64,000 bases of DNA from Flavobacterium rakeshii (GTDB lineage: Bacteria > Bacteroidota > Bacteroidia > Flavobacteriales > Flavobacteriaceae), in NCBI RefSeq assembly GCF_009741375.1, contig NZ_WOWP01000001.1, positions 146,856 to 210,855 on the forward strand. Reading direction: 5' to 3'. Numbering within the stretch: position 1 is the stretch's first letter; every line of letters starts with the position of its first letter. The notes beneath the pieces are model-generated. The model was not told the DNA's origin and made no database searches. It saw nothing but the letters and a program-made list of their open reading frames with translations. The position numbers and the translations under genes are program-made. Below, piece by piece: positions 36,038 through 43,441 of this stretch.

Positions 36038-36493
36038 ATGAAAAAAATATTCCTTACCATAGTATTGGCTGCCTTTGCCGCATCGTGCATAAGTACGCGC
36101 AATACCATAAAAAATATTGATAATACTGCCAGGATGCCTAACCTCTCTAAAGAGCGTACCTTTATTATTACCGAAACGGCACAAAATAACAAATACGGTT
36201 ACGACCAGGACTGGCCTGTTAACCTTGGTTTCCTTCCGGTACAAACTGCCGAGATTAACGTAAAGCGCTATTTTGACGCTCTTACCGGACCAAAGGGACA
36301 AAAAATAACTTATACAAAACAGGAAGCCTGTTGCCCGTTCCCGTCTGAAAGGAACAGTATGGGTGCCGGACTACTGGATGTGTATGAAGTAACCTGGGAC
36401 GGACTGGCAACTCCCGTAAAAATATACATTAACCTTTATGAAAAAGGGAAGATAATGGCCCCTGCCGGATTTGGCATAAAGGAATTAAAATAA
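36038..36493 (+). CDS. Conserved small lipoprotein upstream of kdsA
   Basis: 151 residues. The lipoprotein signal ends AASC (Cys17). The mature domain reads NTIKNIDNTARMPNL, then FIITETAQNNKYGYDQDWPVNLGFL (near 48-72), RYFDALTGPKGQKI, EACCPFPSERNSMGAGLLDVYEVTWDG (near 100-126, with adjacent cysteines) and IYINLYEKGKIMAPAGF. I recognise it as a family conserved in flavobacteria next to kdsA, of unknown function. From memory, some members carry an aldolase name by neighbour transfer; nothing here resembles KdsA. It has its own promoter box and terminator. Confidence 0.7.
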   Translation: MKKIFLTIVLAAFAASCISTRNTIKNIDNTARMPNLSKERTFIITETAQNNKYGYDQDWPVNLGFLPVQTAEINVKRYFDALTGPKGQKITYTKQEACCPFPSERNSMGAGLLDVYEVTWDGLATPVKIYINLYEKGKIMAPAGFGIKELK

Positions 36494-36497
36494 CCGT

Positions 36498-36526
36498 AAA
36501 AGCCTTAGTGTACTACTAAGGCTTTT
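36498..36526 (+). terminator. Terminator between the lipoprotein and kdsA
   Basis: Twelve-base perfect arms (36498-36509 and 36515-36526; core GCCTTAGT / ACTAAGGC), 5-base loop, T-rich tail. The kdsA -7 box starts 7 bases later. Confidence 0.88.
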
Positions 36527-36532
36527 ATTTTT

Positions 36533-36540
36533 TATCTTTG
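36533..36540 (+). promoter_or_regulatory. Candidate -7 box for kdsA
   Basis: TATCTTTG matches TAnnTTTG, 20 bases before the ATG at 36561. The -33 region would fall in the preceding terminator stem. Confidence 0.5.
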
Positions 36541-36560
36541 CACCACAAATTTCAGTATCT

Positions 36561-37379
36561 ATGAACTTACAGAATATACCTCAGATAAAACATACCGACA
36601 GCGGCAACTTTTTTGTACTTGCCGGGCCTTGTGCCATTGAAGGTGAAGATATGGCGCTTCGCATTGCCGAAAAACTGGTTGGGATTACCGACAGGCTACA
36701 GATTCCTTATGTGTTTAAAGGATCGTTCAAAAAAGCTAACCGTTCCCGCATAGACAGCTTTACAGGCATAGGCGATGAAAAAGCCCTTAAAATACTTCAA
36801 AAGGTATCGCAAACTTTTGGCGTACCTACCGTTACTGATATTCATGAAAATGAAGATGCGGCAAAAGCTGCCGAGTATGTGGATGTACTGCAAATACCTG
36901 CCTTTTTGGTTAGACAAACTGATCTTGTGGTTGCTGCTGCCGAAACCGGTAAAACAGTAAACCTTAAAAAGGGTCAGTTTATGAGCCCGGAAAGCATGAA
37001 ACATGCCGTACAAAAGGTATTGGATTGTAATAACGAAAATGTAATGGTTACAGACAGGGGAACTATGTTTGGTTACCAGGACATGATTGTTGATTACAGA
37101 GGCATTCCTACCATGAAACAGTTTGCCTCTACTGTGCTGGATGTTACTCACTCCCTACAGCAGCCTAACCAGTCTACCGGAGTTACCGGAGGTAGGCCTG
37201 ACATGATTGAAACCATCGCAAAAGCCGGTATAGCGGTTGGTGTAGATGGAATTTTTATTGAAACTCACTTTGATCCTGCTAATGCAAAAAGTGATGGTGC
37301 TAACATGCTGCACCTTGATTACTTTGAAGGTTTAATGGAAAGGCTTGTAGCGATCAGAAAAACGATCAACAACTTTTAA
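36561..37379 (+). CDS. kdsA: 3-deoxy-8-phosphooctulonate synthase KdsA
   Basis: 272 residues. KdsA joins phosphoenolpyruvate and arabinose 5-phosphate to make KDO 8-phosphate for lipopolysaccharide. Landmarks: FFVLAGPCAIEGEDMALRIA (near 17-36), YVFKGSFKKANRSRIDSFTG (near 50-69), GVPTVTDIHE (near 92), DVLQIPAFLVRQTDLVVAAA (near 108), VNLKKGQFMSPESM, MVTDRGTMFGYQDMIVD, VTGGRPDM and the C-terminal GIFIETHFDPANAKSDGANML. Full length. The next gene starts 26 bases downstream without a terminator between them. Confidence 0.97.
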   Translation: MNLQNIPQIKHTDSGNFFVLAGPCAIEGEDMALRIAEKLVGITDRLQIPYVFKGSFKKANRSRIDSFTGIGDEKALKILQKVSQTFGVPTVTDIHENEDAAKAAEYVDVLQIPAFLVRQTDLVVAAAETGKTVNLKKGQFMSPESMKHAVQKVLDCNNENVMVTDRGTMFGYQDMIVDYRGIPTMKQFASTVLDVTHSLQQPNQSTGVTGGRPDMIETIAKAGIAVGVDGIFIETHFDPANAKSDGANMLHLDYFEGLMERLVAIRKTINNF

Positions 37380-37405
37380 TACCTTATTTTTTTAATTATT
37401 TTATC

Positions 37406-38266
37406 GTGAAACAACCATTATTACTGGTTGTACTATCTTTTTGTGTTTTTTCACAGTACACCTTTTCCCAGGAACTAGCAACAGCCCCTGAAAAATACAC
37501 AGCTCACAACAAAGGAAAATTTTTCGTCCTTTGGGGAGGAAACAGAGAATCCTTCTCAAAGTCAGACATTAACTTTTCGGGACCGGGGTATAACTTTACC
37601 CTACAGGACGTAGAAGCGCATGACAAACCTAAAGGATGGCATGTAGACTATGTTAACCCTACTAAAATGACAATACCGCAAACAAACCTGCGCGTGGGTT
37701 ATTTTATTAGCGACCATTACAGCATTTCACTTGGTGTAGACCACATGAAGTATGTAATGAGCCAAAACCAGGTAGCCAATATTAACGGTTATGTGGACAT
37801 GGACGAAAGTCAGCCGGGTTCAGCATTTAACGGTATATATAACAATGTACCGATTACCCTTACGGAAGATTTCCTGACATTTGAACATACAGACGGACTA
37901 AACTATGTAAACGTTGAGTTTGCCCGTGTAGACGATATTTCAAAATATTTAGGCATTACCAATACTGATAAGTTTCAGGTAAATATTACCGAAGGTATTG
38001 GCGGAGGTATTTTATATCCTAAAACTAATGCAAAGGTACTTGGTATGGACAGGCACGACGATTTCCATATCTCAGGTTATGGTGTAGCGGCTAAAGCAGG
38101 TATTAATCTAACCTTTTTTAAATACTTTTTTATACAGGGAGAATTTAAAAGCGGTTACATAGATATGCATGATATCCGTACTACCCATTCGGGTGCCGAC
38201 AGGGCTTCACAACATTTTACATTCTTCCAGAGAATAATAGCTGTAGGCGGTATCTTCAGGATATAA
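37406..38266 (+). CDS. Outer-membrane beta-barrel protein of unknown function
   Basis: 286 residues, GTG start, signal peptide (to about residue 21, FSQ). The chain alternates hydrophobic and polar residues as in a small outer-membrane barrel: GKFFVLWGGNRESFSKSDINFSG, then TNLRVGYFISDHYSISLGVDHMKYVM (near 91-116), FEHTDGLNYVNVEFARVDDI, GIGGGILYPKTNAKVLG and FFIQGEFKSGYIDM. The final FFQRIIAVGGIFRI ends in an aromatic/hydrophobic strand. I do not know a function. Probably read through from kdsA; a terminator follows. Confidence 0.7.
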   Translation: MKQPLLLVVLSFCVFSQYTFSQELATAPEKYTAHNKGKFFVLWGGNRESFSKSDINFSGPGYNFTLQDVEAHDKPKGWHVDYVNPTKMTIPQTNLRVGYFISDHYSISLGVDHMKYVMSQNQVANINGYVDMDESQPGSAFNGIYNNVPITLTEDFLTFEHTDGLNYVNVEFARVDDISKYLGITNTDKFQVNITEGIGGGILYPKTNAKVLGMDRHDDFHISGYGVAAKAGINLTFFKYFFIQGEFKSGYIDMHDIRTTHSGADRASQHFTFFQRIIAVGGIFRI

Positions 38267-38289
38267 AACCTATACTATTTATAATACAG

Positions 38290-38317
38290 GCGCTCCTTTT
38301 ACAGGAGCGCTTTTTTT
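38290..38317 (+). terminator. Terminator after the outer-membrane protein gene
   Basis: Arms GCGCTCCT (38290-38297) and AGGAGCGC (38303-38310), 5-base loop, seven T after the stem. Confidence 0.9.
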
Positions 38318-38353
38318 ATTCCCCTACCTCTCTTAATGATTTTTGAATATTTA

Positions 38354-38395
38354 TTTGGTAATTTCAGAAAACATATTAACTTTGTATTTCAAAGT
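38354..38395 (+). promoter_or_regulatory. Promoter with overlapping operator, site 1
   Basis: TTTG (38354-38357), 19 bases, then TAACTTTG (38377-38384) is a full-match promoter. The inverted repeat ACTTTG (38379-38384), 5-base spacer, CAAAGT (38390-38395) overlaps the -7 box and the likely start of transcription. The ATG is 8 bases downstream at 38404. A bound protein here should block initiation. Confidence 0.65.
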
Positions 38396-38403
38396 ACTTT
38401 AAT

Positions 38404-38997
38404 ATGGAAAACTACATAAAGGACATTCAGGATATAAAAAAGATGATGGACAGGTCGTCACAATTCCTTTCCCTTAGCGGAATATCGGGAATTATGGCAG
38501 GAGTTTATGCACTGGCCGGAGCTTATTTAGCACATCATGTTGCCGAAGAAAAATATACTCTTGAAAGTTTAACCTTTAAGTACATGCTGTTAATTGCTGC
38601 TTCAGTATTAATACTATCTGTTACAACAGCACTATTGCTTACTTTGAAAAAAGCCCGTAAGAGCGGGGATTTGATTTGGAGCTCTACGTCAAAACGACTG
38701 TTGGCTAACTTTATGATTCCGCTTTGTACTGGAGGTATTTTTGCACTGTTATTAATTAAGAATCATTACTATGGTCTTATAGCTCCTATTACACTGATTT
38801 TTTACGGACTATCGTGTGTAAATGCCAGTAAATATACATTGAGAGATGTACGCTATTTAGGTTTAACAATGATAATTATAGGCTTATTTGCCACGTGGTT
38901 TATGGGTTACGGTATTGAGTTTTGGGCACTGGGTTTTGGAGGATGCCATATAGTATATGGAACCGTGATGCATTTTAAATATGACCGAAAACAGTAA
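38404..38997 (+). CDS. Multi-helix membrane protein paired with a winged-helix regulator
   Basis: 197 residues, no named family that I can assign. An amphipathic N-terminus (YIKDIQDIKKMMDRSSQFLSL) precedes about six membrane helices (near 22-45, 58-78, 98-115, 121-137, 146-165, 168-188). The loop KKARKSGDLIWSSTSKRLL between helices is basic. The regulator gene starts 2 bases after its stop, so the two are co-translated; the pair is often kept together in Bacteroidota by my recollection. It may sense an envelope signal for the regulator. Controlled by the operator-bearing promoter just upstream. Confidence 0.65.
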   Translation: MENYIKDIQDIKKMMDRSSQFLSLSGISGIMAGVYALAGAYLAHHVAEEKYTLESLTFKYMLLIAASVLILSVTTALLLTLKKARKSGDLIWSSTSKRLLANFMIPLCTGGIFALLLIKNHYYGLIAPITLIFYGLSCVNASKYTLRDVRYLGLTMIIIGLFATWFMGYGIEFWALGFGGCHIVYGTVMHFKYDRKQ

Positions 38998-38999
38998 GT

Positions 39000-39296
39000 T
39001 TGAAGAATATATTACAACATATAAATAAGGCTTTTGACCACAGGATACGTCTCGGCATCATGTCGGTACTTGTGGTAAATGAGTATGCCGATTTTACAAC
39101 GCTTAAAGAGTTACTGGGGGTTACAGACGGTAACCTTGCCAGCCATGCTAAAGCACTTGAAAGTGAAAACTATATAACTATTGAAAAGCAGTTTATAGGC
39201 AAAAAACCTAATACCCGCTATATAGCAACTAAAGAAGGTCGTAAGGCTTTTAAAGATCATATTGATGCCCTGGAAAAATTAATCCAGAAAAAATAA
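39000..39296 (+). CDS. Winged-helix transcriptional regulator (HTH_34-like)
   Basis: 98 residues, TTG start two bases after the previous stop. Nearly the whole protein is one winged-helix domain: FDHRIRLGIMSVLVV (helix 1), YADFTTLKELLGVTDGNLASHAKALESENYI (the helix-turn-helix with DGNLASHAKALE as recognition helix, near 29-59) and the wing TIEKQFIGKKPNTRYIATKEGRKAF. It resembles the small ArsR/MarR-like regulators in pfam HTH_34. No metal or ligand site is visible. It is the natural candidate for binding the ACTTTG-N5-CAAAGT repeats around it, by proximity only. Confidence 0.88.
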   Translation: MKNILQHINKAFDHRIRLGIMSVLVVNEYADFTTLKELLGVTDGNLASHAKALESENYITIEKQFIGKKPNTRYIATKEGRKAFKDHIDALEKLIQKK

Positions 39297-39317
39297 ACCA
39301 TATTTTTTTACCCATTC

Positions 39318-39334
39318 ACTTTGAAAAACAAAGT
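39318..39334 (+). promoter_or_regulatory. Operator-like inverted repeat, site 2 (before the DUF1361 gene)
   Basis: ACTTTG (39318-39323), 5-base spacer, CAAAGT (39329-39334), 18 bases before the ATG at 39353. Same geometry as sites 1 and 3. The left arm lies where a -7 box would be (TCACTTTG, one mismatch). Confidence 0.6.
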
Positions 39335-39352
39335 ACTTTTAAAATAAGAAAA

Positions 39353-40009
39353 ATGAAAACATTAAAGTCGGTAATTAACGATCAGTTCAGGAACAACGCC
39401 CTCCTGATAACCATGGCATGCTTTGCCGTTTGTTTATTGATAACCAGAGTAGCCATTGCACGATCTGAATTTTATTTCTTTTTAGCCTGGAACATCTTTT
39501 TAGCTTATGTGCCATTAGGAATAACAGGATACATGATAGACAGGCCACACCTTATAGAGAAGAGACACTATTTTTACCCCCTTTTCTTTGCCTGGCTCAT
39601 GTTCCTGCCTAATGCGCCTTATATAATTACAGATTTTATCCATCTAAAAAGAGAAACAAGTATACCGGTTTGGTTTGATGTACTGTTACTGATAAGTTTT
39701 TCCCTTAGCGGATTGCTTTTTGGCATCAAGTCAATGAAACATATGTTCCTAATGCTTGCCGTAAGGTTCAATTATTTTATGACTTGGGGGCTTATGCTCG
39801 TAATTAGCTTTTTAGCAGGCTTTGGTATCTATTTGGGGCGCTTTTTACGCTATAACAGTTGGGATATATTACATAAACCTTTAGAGCTTATACAATGTAT
39901 ATTTGAGAGTTTAACGGTTTGTCCTGAATGCAAAACGTCATGGGGAATGACAGTAGGCTTTGGCGTATTTATGTTTCTGGCTTTTATTATGTACCCCGAG
40001 GCAGAATAA
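39353..40009 (+). CDS. DUF1361 membrane protein
   Basis: 218 residues with about six membrane helices. Family landmarks: LAWNIFLAYVPLGITGYM (near 40-57), the loop FAWLMFLPNAPYIITDFIHLKRE (near 79-101), ISFSLSGLLFGIKSMKHM (near 112-130) and GIYLGRFLRYNSWD (near 159-172). The LPNAPYIITDF pattern is diagnostic of DUF1361. Function unknown. The C-terminal loop has a CPEC pair (near 195-198). Its start is preceded by operator site 2. Confidence 0.85.
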   Translation: MKTLKSVINDQFRNNALLITMACFAVCLLITRVAIARSEFYFFLAWNIFLAYVPLGITGYMIDRPHLIEKRHYFYPLFFAWLMFLPNAPYIITDFIHLKRETSIPVWFDVLLLISFSLSGLLFGIKSMKHMFLMLAVRFNYFMTWGLMLVISFLAGFGIYLGRFLRYNSWDILHKPLELIQCIFESLTVCPECKTSWGMTVGFGVFMFLAFIMYPEAE

Positions 40010-40024
40010 AAAAATTTACAAATC

Positions 40025-40043
40025 TACTTTGAATTTCAAAGTA
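40025..40043 (+). promoter_or_regulatory. Operator-like inverted repeat, site 3 (before the Coq4-like gene)
   Basis: TACTTTG (40025-40031), 5-base spacer, CAAAGTA (40037-40043): seven-base perfect arms, 14 bases before the ATG at 40058. Strongest copy of the three. Confidence 0.65.
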
Positions 40044-40057
40044 AAAAAAGACACACT

Positions 40058-40480
40058 ATGAAAACATTAGCACTAATAACAGGCTTTACAGAAAAGCCGA
40101 AACACGATATAACACTGGAAGATTTAATAAGCTACCCAAAAGGCAGTTTAGGTAACACCCTTGGCAGGTTTCTGTTTGACAACAGCAATGAAACCTACCC
40201 TATACCTGAGAAACAGGATATACTAAGGATACTCATAAATAAAGATGTAAACAATAGGGAAGAGATTGCCATGCATTACTACCTGTTAGGAAACGGAGAT
40301 CTAAGTATTGTTACTGTATTCTCTGCCATTACAGGCTTATTGTTGAGTCCGCTGGCACTACCCTATTTCATAAGGAGATACAAAGAAGGTAAGCAGGCAT
40401 TAAGGTTTTATGACCTTGATTATTTCAGGATGCTGCATTTGCCGTTACAAAGGATAAAAGACACATTTTTAATACAGTAA
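40058..40480 (+). CDS. Coq4-like protein with degenerate metal motif (tentative)
   Basis: 140 residues, soluble apart from one hydrophobic stretch near 88-107. The layout resembles Coq4, a ubiquinone-biosynthesis protein: YPKGSLGNTLGRFLFDN (near 27-43) matches its YPxGTxG start, and RRYKEGKQALRFYDLDYFRMLHLPLQRIKDTFLI (near 107-140) matches the family tail (RxGxxAxxL, DW, PLxxxRxxL). The HDxxH metal motif of Coq4 is not present; the equivalent position reads QDILR. Flavobacteria use menaquinone, so a ubiquinone role is unlikely. It lies 4 bases before the small membrane protein genes and behind operator site 3. Confidence 0.5.
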   Translation: MKTLALITGFTEKPKHDITLEDLISYPKGSLGNTLGRFLFDNSNETYPIPEKQDILRILINKDVNNREEIAMHYYLLGNGDLSIVTVFSAITGLLLSPLALPYFIRRYKEGKQALRFYDLDYFRMLHLPLQRIKDTFLIQ

Positions 40481-40483
40481 TTA

Positions 40484-40804
40484 ATGACAACCACACCTTC
40501 AACCAAAACCATAATAATTGTAATACTGCCAATGGTTGTCCTTACCGCAACCCTTAGTATTGGTACTACCCTACTGTTCTACTCGCTGCATTTGGATAAA
40601 GAGAGTTTTAACGAACATTATCGCAGCGGGTTCCTGTGGGGAGTTGCTATGCTAAACACAGTGGTTGTATTGTTGCTCTTAATCCTTTCGTCCTTTTACA
40701 GGCCAACAGTAAACCTGTGGCGAAATGTGTTAACACTGGCAAATGTACCTCCGGCTATTGTTTACCTGCTTTATTTCTCTTCAACATTTCCTTATAAGCC
40801 ATAA
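40484..40804 (+). CDS. Small three-helix membrane protein (N-x-P motif family, member 1)
   Basis: 106 residues, no known family. Three hydrophobic helices (near 9-30, 49-68, 82-98). The C-terminal helix carries RNVLTLANVPPAIVYLLY, with the L-x-N-x-P-x-A pattern also present in the next two genes. Starts 3 bases after the Coq4-like gene. Confidence 0.6.
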   Translation: MTTTPSTKTIIIVILPMVVLTATLSIGTTLLFYSLHLDKESFNEHYRSGFLWGVAMLNTVVVLLLLILSSFYRPTVNLWRNVLTLANVPPAIVYLLYFSSTFPYKP

Positions 40805-40807
40805 GTC

Positions 40808-41188
40808 ATGCAAACAGCAAGTACAAACCAAGTGCTCGAAGCAGTACAACTTATATGCGAACTCTGTAAAAAAACAGCAGCAATAACGTTTACCATAGCC
40901 GTACCATTATTCATAACCAGCTTTATAACAGCACATAACCCAATAATATCAGTAATACAAAACAGTAAAGCAAGCCATAATAACGATATATCATTAATAC
41001 TAATAACCGTAAGTTTCATATTCATAATAATTGCAACACTAATAAATGGCATTATACTTTTTATAGCGCTAATAATAGCATTAAGCAGTAAAGGCTATAG
41101 TAAAAAGGTATTGTGTTCAATGGCATACATGCTTATAAATATTCCAATTGCAGTAGCATATGAAATACTGATAACAGAACTATTATAA
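40808..41188 (+). CDS. Small membrane protein (N-x-P motif family, member 2)
   Basis: 126 residues with about three to four hydrophobic segments (near 20-42, 60-90, 102-122). Its C-terminal helix reads MAYMLINIPIAVAYEIL, again the L-x-N-x-P-x-A pattern. Starts 3 bases after the preceding stop; next gene 4 bases later. Uses many ATA and ACA codons, making it more AT-rich than its neighbours. No catalytic motif. Confidence 0.55.
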   Translation: MQTASTNQVLEAVQLICELCKKTAAITFTIAVPLFITSFITAHNPIISVIQNSKASHNNDISLILITVSFIFIIIATLINGIILFIALIIALSSKGYSKKVLCSMAYMLINIPIAVAYEILITELL

Positions 41189-41192
41189 TAAA

Positions 41193-41501
41193 ATGACTTG
41201 TAATAAAAATATACCCGATGAAAGTGAGCAACTTTTAAGGCTAACCAAAAAAGTATACCTCATAACATTGGTTACCGGACTAATAGCCTTTACAATTTGT
41301 ATGACAGGCAATTATTTCACAACAATGATAACATTGTTTATATACATGCTAAGTGTAGCCTTTTTTAATATGGTAATGATAGTAAACAACCTAATAAACA
41401 TAAGCTATTACACAAAAAACAGAACAAAACTGATATTAAGAAGCCTTATGCTGTTATTAAACATGCCAACAGCTCTATTAATATTATTCATAAACAATTA
41501 A
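41193..41501 (+). CDS. Small membrane protein (N-x-P motif family, member 3)
   Basis: 102 residues, three hydrophobic helices (near 18-36, 40-62, 78-100). The tail reads LILRSLMLLLNMPTALLILF with the shared L-x-N-x-P-x-A. The order of helices, spacing and end motif match the two preceding genes, so the three are diverged tandem duplicates. creD starts 17 bases after its stop. Confidence 0.55.
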   Translation: MTCNKNIPDESEQLLRLTKKVYLITLVTGLIAFTICMTGNYFTTMITLFIYMLSVAFFNMVMIVNNLINISYYTKNRTKLILRSLMLLLNMPTALLILFINN

Positions 41502-41518
41502 CCCTAACAAAATCAATT

Positions 41519-42922
41519 ATGGAACAAAATGTAAATACAACACAAAACAACGAAAAACCTCAGGGCTTTTTCCAGTCTAACACCGCAAAAATAATCATGG
41601 TGGGACTATTGGTTTTTATCCTCTTAATTCCGCTTCAGTTTGTAAAGAGTTTAATATTTGAGCGTGCACAACGTCAAAAAGAAGTGATACATGAAATTAA
41701 TGAAAAATGGGGAGCTGATGTGTACTTTTACGGACCTATAATTAAGGTTCCTTATACTGTATACGAAAAAACAAAAATAGTAGACGAGAAGACTCAAAAA
41801 GTAACTTATGAAATCACTCCATATACAGAGTATGCTTATTTCTTTCCGGATGAGTTAAAGGCTAATATTGATGTAAATGTTGATACCGAAAGTAAAAAAA
41901 GAGGTATATACAAATCGGCGGTATATACTTCAGATCTGGACTTTAAAGGTACTTATTCCCTACCCGATTTCTCTTCTAAAAAAACTTCAGAAAAAGTTGA
42001 AGATGCAGATATACACTGGGATCAAACCCGCTTAACAATAAAAACCACAAATATAAAAGGCATACAGGGCAGTGCAAACATTACCATAGGTGGTACAAAG
42101 CTTGCATTTGAACCTATTGCTCAAAACACAAAAAGAGAGCGCGAATCTGTAATGGAAACCGCTCCTGTAAACATAAAGGAGCTGCTAGCTAATAATAGCG
42201 CTCCTTTTTCTTTAAATATAAAATATCAGGGTAGCGAGAGCCTTAGCATTGTCCCAATAGGTAAACAAACCGAAGCTACCATGACCTCAAACTGGCATTC
42301 GCCAAGTTTTAAAGGAAACTTCCTTCCTAAAACATCCGGTAATAAAGCACAAAGTTTCCCTGCTCACTGGAGTATCTCTTACTTAAACCGTCCTTTTGCA
42401 CAACAGTATTTTAATGCACTGCCTGATCTTAGTGACTATACGTTTGAAACAGGTTTTATTACACCTGTAGATGAATATCAGCAATCTGAAAGAGCTGCAA
42501 AATACGGCTTCCTTGTAATAGGACTTACCTTCCTGGTTTTCTTCCTAATTCAAACCATAAGTAAAATAAGTATTCATATTTTCCAGTATGGCATGATTGG
42601 GCTTGCGCTTATTATGTTCTATACGCTCCTTATTTCCATAACAGAACACAGTAGCTTTATGTTGGGTTATTTTGTTGCCGGTGCAGCTGTTGTGGTCATG
42701 ATAGGGTTGTATTCTGTTTCTATATTAAAAGGAATTAAGTTCCCGCTGTTTATCGCCATTTCACTCAGCGCACTGTATTCGTTTATATATGTAATCATAC
42801 AACTGGAAGACTATGCATTACTTGTAGGCAGCATTGGCCTGTTTGTAATACTTGGGGCAGTAATGTTTGTCTCAAGAAAAATTGACTGGAACAACAGTTC
42901 ATCATCAACCGCCAAAGCCTAA
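41519..42922 (+). CDS. creD: Cell envelope integrity protein CreD
   Basis: 467 residues. One membrane helix near 27-47 with the conserved KSLIFERAQRQKEVIHEINEKWG after it, a large extracytoplasmic beta-rich domain (about 65-320) with GPIIKVPYTVY near the start and PFAQQYFNALPDLSDYTFETGFITPVDEYQQSERAAKYGFLVIGLTFL leading into the C-terminal set of about five membrane helices (322-455). CreD is the CreBC-regulated envelope protein of E. coli, linked to colicin tolerance and beta-lactam response; its mechanism is unknown. CreBC is not encoded here. In Bacteroidota a small winged-helix regulator commonly accompanies creD, consistent with this cluster. Confidence 0.93.
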   Translation: MEQNVNTTQNNEKPQGFFQSNTAKIIMVGLLVFILLIPLQFVKSLIFERAQRQKEVIHEINEKWGADVYFYGPIIKVPYTVYEKTKIVDEKTQKVTYEITPYTEYAYFFPDELKANIDVNVDTESKKRGIYKSAVYTSDLDFKGTYSLPDFSSKKTSEKVEDADIHWDQTRLTIKTTNIKGIQGSANITIGGTKLAFEPIAQNTKRERESVMETAPVNIKELLANNSAPFSLNIKYQGSESLSIVPIGKQTEATMTSNWHSPSFKGNFLPKTSGNKAQSFPAHWSISYLNRPFAQQYFNALPDLSDYTFETGFITPVDEYQQSERAAKYGFLVIGLTFLVFFLIQTISKISIHIFQYGMIGLALIMFYTLLISITEHSSFMLGYFVAGAAVVVMIGLYSVSILKGIKFPLFIAISLSALYSFIYVIIQLEDYALLVGSIGLFVILGAVMFVSRKIDWNNSSSSTAKA

Positions 42923-42924
42923 CA

Positions 42925-42955
42925 AAAAAGCCCCCGCAAATGCGGGGGCTTTTTA
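42925..42955. terminator. Terminator after creD
   Basis: Arms AGCCCCCGC (42929-42937) and GCGGGGGCT (42942-42950), loop AAAT, with A and T runs on either side. Convergent creD and the OB-fold-like lipoprotein gene share it. Confidence 0.92.
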
Positions 42956-42956
42956 T

Positions 42957-43337
42957 TTATATCATTAAAGTAACTGCCTTAAAGTAATTTTGTCCTTCCA
43001 TTTCCCAAAGCGTACCGCTTACGGTAATAATGTCATCTTTTTTAACCTCCCTGTACATATCAGGTTCCTTAAGGTTTGGTATACTTATAATGATTGAATA
43101 CTCAATTCCGTCATCATCTACCGCCTTTGCAGTAACACCATCCTTACCATGCTCTACAGAAAGTACCGTAGCTTTTATGGTTACTCGTTTTTCTTCTGCA
43201 TTTTCGGGAACTTCAGGCACAACTATTTCTTTCATTTCAGCCTCCTGATTTGTTGTTTCCTCGCCGGATTTCTTATCGTTACAGGCTATTAAATTTACAG
43301 CAACCGTAAGGGCAGCTATAATTACAATTCTTTTCAT
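42957..43337 (-). CDS. Small lipoprotein with OB-fold-like domain
   Basis: 126 residues. The lipoprotein signal ends VNLIAC (Cys19). After an acidic linker, residues about 48-126 read RVTIKATVLSVEHGKDGVTAKAVDDDGIEYSIIISI, then IITVSGTLWEMEGQNYFKAVTLMI. The alternating strands and the VSGTLW turn resemble tRNA_anti-like OB-fold lipoproteins, but I have no firm family. A full-match promoter lies directly upstream. No partner gene. Confidence 0.6.
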   Translation of the reverse strand: MKRIVIIAALTVAVNLIACNDKKSGEETTNQEAEMKEIVVPEVPENAEEKRVTIKATVLSVEHGKDGVTAKAVDDDGIEYSIIISIPNLKEPDMYREVKKDDIITVSGTLWEMEGQNYFKAVTLMI

Positions 43338-43359
43338 AATGTTTTATTTTTTAGTTGAC

Positions 43360-43390
43360 CAAAGATAATCAACCTCATATCAATAACAAA
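43360..43390 (-). promoter_or_regulatory. Promoter with both elements for the OB-fold-like lipoprotein
   Basis: On the minus strand TTTG (43390-43387), 19 bases, TATCTTTG (43367-43360), 22 bases before the ATG. The -33 element touches the foot of the MFS gene terminator stem. Confidence 0.7.
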
Positions 43391-43420
43391 AAAAGTCCTG
43401 CCACTTGGCAGGACTTTTTT
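43389..43420 (-). terminator. Terminator after the MFS sugar transporter gene
   Basis: Arms of 14 bases (43389-43402 and 43407-43420; core GTCCTGCC / GGCAGGAC), loop ACTT, T-run on the minus strand. Confidence 0.88.
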
Positions 43421-43441
43421 AAAGCCTAAGCTTTATATGTT

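Noticed and set aside
36038..36493. Annotating the small lipoprotein as a KDO-8-phosphate aldolase
   Set aside because: It has no resemblance to KdsA; such a name would come only from adjacency to kdsA.
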